Part shown: one piece after another, positions 56,993-64,000 of the stretch
Layout: every line of letters starts with the position of its first letter
How positions within the stretch are numbered: the first letter of the stretch is position 1
The notes under the pieces: model-generated
The model's database searches: none
What the model was told of the DNA's origin: nothing
The model's input: only the letters and a program-made list of their open reading frames with translations
Made by a program: the position numbers and the translations under genes
NCBI GenBank assembly: GCA_025331445.1
Contig: JAIWNE010000090.1
Location: 1-64,000 of the forward strand
Source of the DNA: Blakeslea trispora
Taxonomy: Eukaryota; Mucoromycota; Mucoromycetes; Mucorales; Choanephoraceae
Length of the DNA stretch: 64,000 nucleotides
Direction: 5' to 3'

Positions 56993-58213
56993 TGTGGGTA
57001 GTAGTTTGTAAAGGAAGAGGAGGAAATCTGAGTTTTGATCCAACACAGCTTTCAAGACACAATCCTTCCCTCCCCCACCGGAAGATGGAATCCCTACGAG
57101 CAAGCAAGAAACGGTCACACTCACTACCTTTTTTTTTTTTTTTCTTACTTTAAATTCAGATCATCATTATAAGGGTTTTCAATAAGAGGGGCATCAACCT
57201 CTTTATTTCTCTGTCCCTTCCATACAGTCCCCTTATTGTTGTCATTTCTTGGCTAGTAATGAATGATAATTTTTTGGAGTTTTATTAAACAAAGTCAATC
57301 TCTAGTGTATTCTGATTGATAGTGATACTTTTTTGTGCTAATAAGCACCTTGGATTTGAATGAATATCAAATGCAATAAAAATAACTATTTGACTACCAT
57401 GCATTGAAATTTCCTTCCCTTCCTAAAAAGATATATCTTTAAGTAATTGAAGAAACCTCGATTTCTTCTTAGGTCAAGTGCTCCCTCTTCAGCAAAAAAA
57501 AAAAAAACAAATGGCTCACAAGAAAGGTGTCAGCTTACGCAATTGATCAGATCAATTTGCCTTAAATGTAACAAAGGTGGCTGTGCAGAGAAAAGTAAAG
57601 AAGTGTCTGCTAAAACAATGAGTGTAAGCTCGTCTTAAAAGAGAGAAAATCTAAATGAATATGTCTTATTGGGGAAAAGACTTTGTTATTTATCATGCTG
57701 TAGTTGAAGACAATGGAAGAGGGAAATAGAAAAATTAGTCTACATGTATCTAAACAAAAGACTGTATGCCCTTCCTTTTTCTATTCTACGCTTCCCTCTA
57801 GTTATCAAATGACACACAACAAAAAAGAAATAGTAAAGGTAGTAGAGGATAAACAAAAAAATCAGCTGAAGTTAAGCGCAGGTTCTTTAAGAATTTAGCT
57901 GAGTCGTTACAGGAGAAAATCAATCAATAATCCATCTCTTCTGGTAGTCTAAATGCCCTTCTTCTTTTTAAAACGAATGAAAATGATGCCTTGATTTATC
58001 TGTGCTTTTCAATTGGCCTTGTTGTCTGAACAAGTCAATGAAAATCAGTTTATTGAATACATTGTTGACAACAATAAGGTTTTGTTCGTATCCCCCTTTC
58101 TTTTTTTGGAAATTGTCTAAATCCTTTATAAAAAAAAAGAGTAGTCTTTGTTGGCTTATTTCACATCTTGGTTTTGTCCTTCTTTTTTTCTTAAACAAGA
58201 AAACCAATTCATA
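56993..58213. other. Divergent upstream region, 1.2 kb
   Basis: Between the eL27 and glutathione transferase start codons. Near 58017-58103 the plus strand resembles part of the FKBP N-terminal exon (separate entry). The palindrome TTGATCAGATCAA lies at about 57542. Nothing else was recognised. Confidence 0.4.
58017..58103 (+). pseudogene. Possible orphan exon of an Fpr3/4-like gene
   Basis: The frame reads ALLSEQVNENQFIEYIVDN then NKVLFV, similar in order to exon 2 of the nearby FKBP gene ([11 protein letters not shown]...[11 protein letters not shown]). It is not flanked by the other FKBP exons. It could be a relic of a partial duplication, or a chance match. Confidence 0.3.
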
Positions 58214-59037
58214 ATGACCAGTAAGTAAAATATAAAAAAAAAAGACAAGATGCTTTTTTTTAATTGTTTAGAAAAATATATCTTTTACGATGATGAAATT
58301 TGTCCTTATGCTCAACGTGCTCATATTGCCTTGAAAGAAGTGGGTGCCGAGTATGAACGAGTCAAGATTGACTTATTAAACAAGCCTGAATGGTACAAGG
58401 ACATCAATCCTGAAGGAAAGATACCCTGTTTAAATATTGATGGATACAATCTTGCCGAGTCCATGGTGATTGTAAATTACCTCTTGGATAGTTATCCCGA
58501 GAAAAAGTAAGTGATAGAGATCAACAGAATGATGTGCTCTAAAACACAATTAGTTTGATGCCCAACAATCCTATCCAATGCGCTCAGATCCGTTATGCCA
58601 TTGAATTCTTTCATTCTGCTATTGCAATGGAGTACCTCAAGTTCATTGTCAACAATAAGGCAGAAAACGCCCGAGTTAGATATGAAGAAGTGATGAATAA
58701 GAACTTGAGAAAAGCAAGTCATTCTATAAAGTAAAGAGAAAAATGGAAATCTAATTTCTTTAATTAGTTTGACGAACTCTTGAAGACACAATCTCCTCAT
58801 GGTCCTTATTTCCTTGGTGAAGCATTTTCTATGGCTGATATTGCTATCGCACCTTTTCTTGCTCGTATGCGTGCAACCAATCATCAAATGGGTTTTTCTA
58901 TGGATGTTGTCAAAGAAAGCCCAAGGCTTTATGAATACATTCAAGGATGTACCTCAAGACCTTCATTTAAGGAAACTTATTGTGGTGATGAGCCATTGAT
59001 TGAGTTTAAAAAGAAGAAATTCGATTATCAAGTTTGA
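58214..59037 (+). CDS. Glutathione S-transferase, omega-like
   Basis: Four exons (58214-58220, 58272-58506, 58554-58713, 58768-59037) give 223 residues. The first exon is only seven bases, and the third intron has a GC donor (GCAAGT). The N-terminal thioredoxin-like domain begins YIFYDDEICPYAQRAHIAL, with the catalytic CPYA cysteine of omega/GTO-type enzymes. The conserved glutathione-binding NPEGKIPCL and ESMVIVNYLLDSY follow. The C-terminal helical domain includes GPYFLGEAFSMADIAIAPF, the usual N-capping/substrate motif region. Omega-class enzymes act as thiol transferases or reductases on glutathione conjugates, mostly in the cytosol. The physiological substrate is unknown. Confidence 0.92.
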
Positions 59038-60007
59038 CTCTAAGCAAATGGATCTCTTTTGAATTCAGGTCATTTCTCTATTGATAAGAATAAAGCTTTG
59101 AATGATCTTCAGTATACAAAAAGAAAAAAAAAAGTTTCTCTTTAAAGAAATAAGTGGAGTTTCTTTCTAAAGTTAATGAATAGTTTTTAACAATTTCCAT
59201 AAACCAATAGAATCCCTCACTCTTTCATCTTGAATAAGCTTCAAGGCAGAAACATCCTTTGTTAAATTTGATGATTTGAATGATTGGGTTTCTTTAAAAG
59301 AGAAAAGACATCTTGAAATAACTTGAAAAAAAAAAACATTAGGATAATGCTTTGGCGTGATAGCGGGTCTGAGCTTGTCCCCCCCCCTTCTCCTGAGCTT
59401 GGATTTGATACCAGAAAAAAAAAAGATATCAAAATTTGAACCTTTATTTCAGACACTAAATTATAAACCTGTTATAAACAAACTTGAAAGCCTTCTTTTT
59501 TTAATAGAAATCTACTTTCTTCAAACGGTGAGTCATAATTGACATGTTGTGAGAATGAAAAAAGCCAATTCTATTAACTAAAAGCACGGTTGGACAGCAT
59601 CATTCACTTTAGGTTTTGCTTAACGGGTAATTTGTTTTTGCATCTACCGATCGTTTTAAAGTAGCCAGCTAAACTGTACCTGAATTTCATCTACAATCAA
59701 TTGATTACATTATCTTGCAGTATACAAGAAAGAACAATGGCAGTACATTTATCCTCTTGAATCGATAAAACTAGAAAGCAATCAAGCCCATAGGAGTTGT
59801 CTCTTTTTTTTTTCTCTTACCATTGAGACCACCATACTACAGATCAAGGCAGAATACGAATTCGTCCTATTTTGGAATACGATAGCTCACGCAAGCAGTC
59901 TTTCCATTTTTGCATCATGCTGGTTTTAAAATCATATAAATCATCGGAAATACAAAGATGTAATCTTCTCTTTTTCTCTCTCTCTCTTTTTTTTTCTTTT
60001 CTGTATC
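59038..60007. other. Intergenic, 970 bases
   Basis: AT-rich, with a 9-base C run at 59379-59387 and a pyrimidine-rich tract before the next ATG (59960-60000). No gene or known motif was seen. Confidence 0.4.
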
Positions 60008-61587
60008 ATGTCAACAGAAAGTCGGTCGATTTCTCTTGTAGTCTTGTCTCATGGATTATGGGGTAACAAGAGCCATATGTCATATATAGAGAAACAGATT
60101 AAAGCAAAATATAAGAATAAAGTCTTTATCGTAAGTATTCATAGTACTTTTTTTTCTTTCTTGAAACCATAGTTGACATTTAATAGTTGAACTCGGCTGT
60201 CAATGAGGCCAAGTACACATATGATGGTGTAGATATTTGTGGAAAGAGATTAGCAAAAGATGTAATGTAGACTGTAGGATTCTCATTGAATCTTCTTGAC
60301 CTTATTTCTTGCTGTAGATTGAATACACAGTTGCACAATTAGAGAAAAAGGACATCCGTGTTAAAAAGATCAGCATGATTGGTTATTCATTAGGTGGATT
60401 GATTGTTCGATTTGCTATTGGCGTTTTGGGTCAGAAAGGGTTTTTTGATACAATTGAGCCTGATGTAAGAGAGAAAGAGCAAGAGGATAGATGGACAAAG
60501 AAGACATTGACAACCAAAATTTTTTTACTAGTATTTTGTTACATTTGCCACACCTCATATAGGCGTCAAGGTACCTTCCCCTTCTACATTTTATCGCATC
60601 TTCAATTTCATGAGTAGCAAACTGGTTTCAAGATCAGGAGAACAGCTGCAGTTGATTGATGTGTTTGATGAAAAGACGGGTCGACCAGCATTAGAGGTGA
60701 TGTCAGATCCAGGTAAGCTTGGTTGAAGAATGTCAAGTGTATGTTTGATCTCGCTCATATCAATGATAGATGAAATCTATTTCAAGACATTATCAAGGTT
60801 CAAAACAAGAAGGATTTATGCAAACATTGCAAACGATAAAACTGTTCCTTATTGGACAGCTGGTATTGAAATTCGCGATTATTTTGAAAATCACAAAGGA
60901 AAACTCGACATGTAAGCCAACGAGAATCAATGGACGAATCCATGGGCTAAAGAGAAAAAAAATAGCTTGGTAGATGATGATTACATGTCACTTGTGAGTG
61001 CATTTGATTTGCGTGGATCCAATGAAAGAAAGAAAGAGAAAAGACAGACAATATCTACCAAATATCATATCATCAAATATACAATGTTCTGTCTTTCTCC
61101 ATTACTCGTACCTATCTGGATCGTTTTTGTGCTATCGTTTATTGGTACCCAAGGCTTGATCAGTCGATATAGAGTATCGAAACTGTTGAAACAAAAGCAT
61201 GACACCGAGCGTGATCCTTTAAGACGAAAATCAAGTTTTAGTGATCGATACATGGATGGCAATATCTTGGCTGGTGCTCTAGATGTCATCAATCTACCAG
61301 GACAAGAAGGAGACTCGCCCCTAAAAGAAGCCGCATCAACCAAGCAATTTGATTACCATATTGAGCCTGGTGAGCGTTTAATCAAGCAATCAAAGCCCAT
61401 GGCATTTGATGAAACAACAAAGCGCATGTATGAAAACCTACAACAGTTAGAATGGGAGCGTGTCTGGGTTTACATTAGGCTCTTCAATGCTCATGGTGGT
61501 ATTGTTTGTAGACAAAAAGTGTATGAAGTGGATGGAGGAAAAGCCACGATACAACATTTTTTAGATACGACACATCTTTCATTATAA
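60008..61587 (+). CDS. DUF676 serine lipase, Rog1-like
   Basis: Six exons (60008-60130, 60187-60261, 60318-60464, 60532-60712, 60770-60911, 60966-61587) give 429 residues. VVLSHGLWGNKSHM carries the oxyanion region, and YDGVDICGKRLAKD is a family block. The nucleophile elbow is GYSLGG, with FVTFATPHIGVKVPSP after it. ANDKTVPYWTAG contains the predicted catalytic Asp. The C-terminal part has one hydrophobic segment (FCLSPLLVPIWIVFVLSFI) that probably anchors it in a membrane. This matches the Rog1/Lpl1/YOR059C-like group of lipid hydrolases, some of which act on lipid droplets. A His completing the triad is expected in the C-terminal part but was not located with confidence. The gene is convergent with the SDR gene, 23 bases apart. 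Confidence 0.85.
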
Positions 61588-61610
61588 TAAAAAAAACTAT
61601 TTTTTATTAT

Positions 61611-62741
61611 CTAATGGAACTTTCCAGGTACAACGGGAAGACTAGCAGAAAGACCACCATCCACTGCAATGGCTTGACCATTGACATAGGAAGCTTCATC
61701 TGAAGCCAAGAAAGCTACTACATGAGCAATCTAAAATAGTGTGTTAAATAGCTTCATCCATGCGTCCTTTTTTTTTTCACTTGCCTCAGATGCAACACCG
61801 TATCGCTTTGTGGGATTCAATTGACCAATTTTATGAGCTGAACCTCTTTGACGTGCATAATCAAAAGTTTCCTTTGTCATACCAGTCTCGATCAAACCCT
61901 TCATTCAAAGTCAGCAATGAAAATAAAGCAAAATATACATGTATAAAAACTTACAGGACAAATGGCATTCACACGAATATTGGTGCCTGCAAATTGAAAT
62001 GAACTTGTTTGACACAAGTTGATCACACTATGATAAATTGTAATTTAGGGTCATCAAAGTCAAAATGATTGAACTAGCTTTTTTTTTTTTTTTTTACTTG
62101 GAAAGGGGGGAGATCTTACGCTGCTTTTGATGCAGAATATTCAGGCGAACCAGCACCAGATCGGATACCAGCAACAGAGGCAGTACAGATAATAGAGCCT
62201 CCAGTAGCTTCCTTATTACCACCAAGCTTCAACATGGCTTCACCAGCATGCTTGATAGCCAAGAAACAACTCAAAGCGTTGATACGCATCATATCCATGA
62301 ATGATTCGGCTGTTTCATCTTGTATGCGAGTGCCTGTTGCTTTACCTGCATTTGCAAAGAATACATCCAATCGACCAAATTCGCTCAATGCTTCTTGGAT
62401 GATGCCTGAAACAGCAGAAGGAGAGGTTGCATCCACTGCACGAGGAATACATTTGACTCTGTAAGATTGTTCGATTTCTTTAGCGAGTGCCTCTAGGTTG
62501 TTTAATGTCAAATCAGTCACATAGATTGCTTTAGGTCCACGTTTGGCTAATGAGATAGCTGTAGCACGACTTTAAGAACATGTTAGACCCTTTGCTTTTC
62601 TTTGCTTTTTTATAGATTTTACCCAATACCATGAATCGAGCCAGCACCTGTCACAATGCATATCTTGTCCTTAAGAGAAGGGCTCACATTAGCTAAATGT
62701 CCAACAATTTGAGTTACACGGTCAGTAGCAGCAGAAGCCAT
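61611..62741 (-). CDS. Short-chain dehydrogenase/reductase
   Basis: Five exons (62741-62623, 62569-62120, 62027-61955, 61898-61785, 61730-61611) give 291 residues. The nucleotide-binding motif is [15 protein letters not shown] (TGxxxGxG with a two-residue expansion). NAG appears in [10 protein letters not shown]. The active site is ICTASVAG plus YSASKAAV (Tyr-x-x-x-Lys). It ends with [19 protein letters not shown], typical of classical SDRs. The Asp at the end of strand 2 (YVTDLTL) favours NAD(H) over NADP(H). The last intron starts GCAAGT. The substrate is unknown, and a role in secondary alcohol or quinone-type metabolism is only a guess. No targeting signal is seen. Confidence 0.92.
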
Positions 62742-62913
62742 TTTGATAGAAAAAAGTAAAAGAGAGTGAGAGAAATTAAAAAGTCTTTCTTTTTTTTTTT
62801 ATTTTTATTTCTTTACAATAGGAGGGCGTGGTATTATTCTTAGTCATAAAATTTCAGCTTTTTTTTTTTCTTACACAAGTTCATGTGTAACCCCAAAAAA
62901 AAGAGAGAGAGCA

Positions 62914-64000
62914 TTAATCTTCTTCTTCTTCACCATCAGACACTGTGGCTTGAGGTGTATTGAACTTGGTCTTGACAAGACAATGATCAGGAATGATACC
63001 TTCAGGGTTCAAATAGTCATAATCAGGACCAATATGAGCATCTAAAGATGTCAAATAGCCATCAAATACATGTTCCTGATTTTCAGCTTCAAAGATCTTT
63101 TTGTAAATCCATTCTTGCTTGAACTGTTCAATCTGATCTTTATAGAGATCAAAGTTGATCTCATCGCGTTCCACTTCTGTTGCTCTACCACGCGTCTTTT
63201 GATTGTAGACATTAAAGATAGGTCGTTCCAGCAAAAGACCAAGTGCAGGTGCTTTGGGGATATTGATTTTCTTTTCTTCAAATGTCTTGGGAATCAAATG
63301 AAGAGGTGTCTTTGTACGAGTCAGTAACATGCCCATAGCTTAGAAAAAACAAGAAATTTAGTAAACAAAAGACAAGAAAAACAAAAAGACAACACTTGCC
63401 TATCATTTTACGGATTTGGTGTAGAATAAACGATTGACCATGTAATTTGATACTGATCCATTCTGATCCATCTATATAAAGAGGATCGGACACTTGGATA
63501 CTGATGACATAACGCTGTGAACTCTTGTCTTTGAATGACTTGCCATTTGTGTAATTGTGAAAGTTATGTGTGCCTACAAAACAAGACATGGCTTCCTTGA
63601 ATGTGGCCAATTGCTCAGGTGTGGCTCGATAGAGATGTCTCTTTCGTTTCAGTTCATCTGAGCTACGTGTGGTGTATTTGATGATGTGTTCTTCGGTACG
63701 GTTATCGCAAAGGACAATGTCGTCTGGATTTGTAGGTTCGTCTGTCACTGATTTGTTTTCGGGCTCCATAAAGGCACAGGTGGGTAAGAGATATTCATAA
63801 ACTCTGGAATCACACAAGTTCTTTGCATGGAAAGAGCGAATCACAGGCACATAACCCCAGACTCGGATTTGAGGAGGTAAGAAAGAATTGATACGTTCGA
63901 CAATATCGTATTCTTCAGGTACTTGCATCTTTAAGGAAAGTAAATTGCCAGCAGCATGGACACCTTTATCGGTACGTGCAGCTCTCATCCAAGCTGATTT
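62914..64000 (-). CDS. PUS1: tRNA pseudouridine synthase, PUS1/TruA type (partial)
   Basis: Two exons lie in the window (64000-63400 and 63338-62914), joined by a GC-AG intron (donor GCAAGT). The 5' end lies beyond base 64000. The visible 341 codons begin KSAWMRAARTDKGVHAAGN, carrying the catalytic Asp of the TruA fold. RVWGYVPVIRSFHAKNLCDS and GTHNFHNYTNGKS are conserved PUS1 blocks. QSFILHQIRKMIAMGMLLT spans the splice junction. The acidic C-terminus ends SDGEEEED. Pus1 modifies several uridines of tRNAs and some snRNA/mRNA sites, in the nucleus. The assignment is secure at family level. Which Pus paralogue it is (1 or 2) cannot be told. Confidence 0.9.

Noticed and set aside
1..64000. CRISPR arrays, rRNA genes, telomere repeats, bacterial-type operons
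   Set aside because: None seen. The repeats present are transposon ends, microsatellites and homopolymers, and the genes are eukaryotic and intron-bearing.

Overview
The window is AT-rich nuclear DNA from a filamentous fungus, most likely an early-diverging one of the Mucorales type (Mucoromycota). The grounds are intron-dense genes with introns of about 45-60 bases, very AT-rich intergenic DNA with long A/T and G/C homopolymers, and a fungal gene set (trifunctional FOL1, Jen1-type carboxylate permease, Tgl1/Yeh-type lipase, Mig1-like zinc finger, FAR1-type factor). The species cannot be named from the sequence. I rebuilt exon structures by hand from conserved protein motifs, splice signals and reading-frame phase, so most coding entries span several exons that single-frame ORFs do not show.

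Layout. 1-167: start of an unknown minus-strand gene that leaves the window. 2.6-4.4 kb: a C2H2 zinc-finger factor convergent with an Rxt2-like nuclear gene. 6.5-10.2 kb: a rhodanese/dual-specificity phosphatase convergent with an acid-lipase-family steryl ester/triglyceride lipase. 10.5-14.0 kb: a small membrane protein, an MZM1/LYRM7-type complex III assembly factor, a PHD-finger protein and COX10 (two respiratory-chain assembly genes within 3 kb). 14.7-17 kb: a bHLH factor with a G-box in its own promoter, then a head-to-head pair of secreted cysteine-rich paralogues. 18.3-24.1 kb: an 11-exon amino-acid permease, a UBE2W-like ubiquitin-conjugating enzyme and intronless FOL1.

24.3-31.85 kb is a transposon-rich island. 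It holds three decayed, related Tc1/mariner-like elements, a tandem duplication, and one fully open nine-exon gene (499 codons) with a PD-(D/E)XK-like signature. The right end of one element stops about 48 bases before the ATG of a PMP3-family gene.

31.9-40 kb: PMP3, a TMEM33/Per33 protein, a GNAT acetyltransferase, a carnitine acetyltransferase, a small secreted protein too short for ORF calling, and a Yvc1-like membrane protein. 41.9-51.2 kb: a FAR1-domain regulator with 4.6 kb of upstream non-coding DNA (including another transposase relic), then a Jen1-type permease. 53-57 kb: a nucleolar-type FKBP (Fpr3/4), ribosomal protein S0 (uS2) and L27 (eL27), with visibly biased codon use. 58-64 kb: an omega-like glutathione transferase, a ROG1-type DUF676 lipase, an SDR oxidoreductase and the 3' part of a PUS1-type tRNA pseudouridine synthase.

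The most unusual signals are in gene structure. Seven of roughly ninety rebuilt introns use GC-AG ends, all with donor GCAAGT. The UBE2W gene appears to contain a one-base exon, and the permease gene contains 3-, 7- and 11-base exons. Other points of interest are the PD-(D/E)XK-like gene inside the dead-transposon island, the secreted cysteine-rich pair, and the repeated use of very short convergent gene ends.
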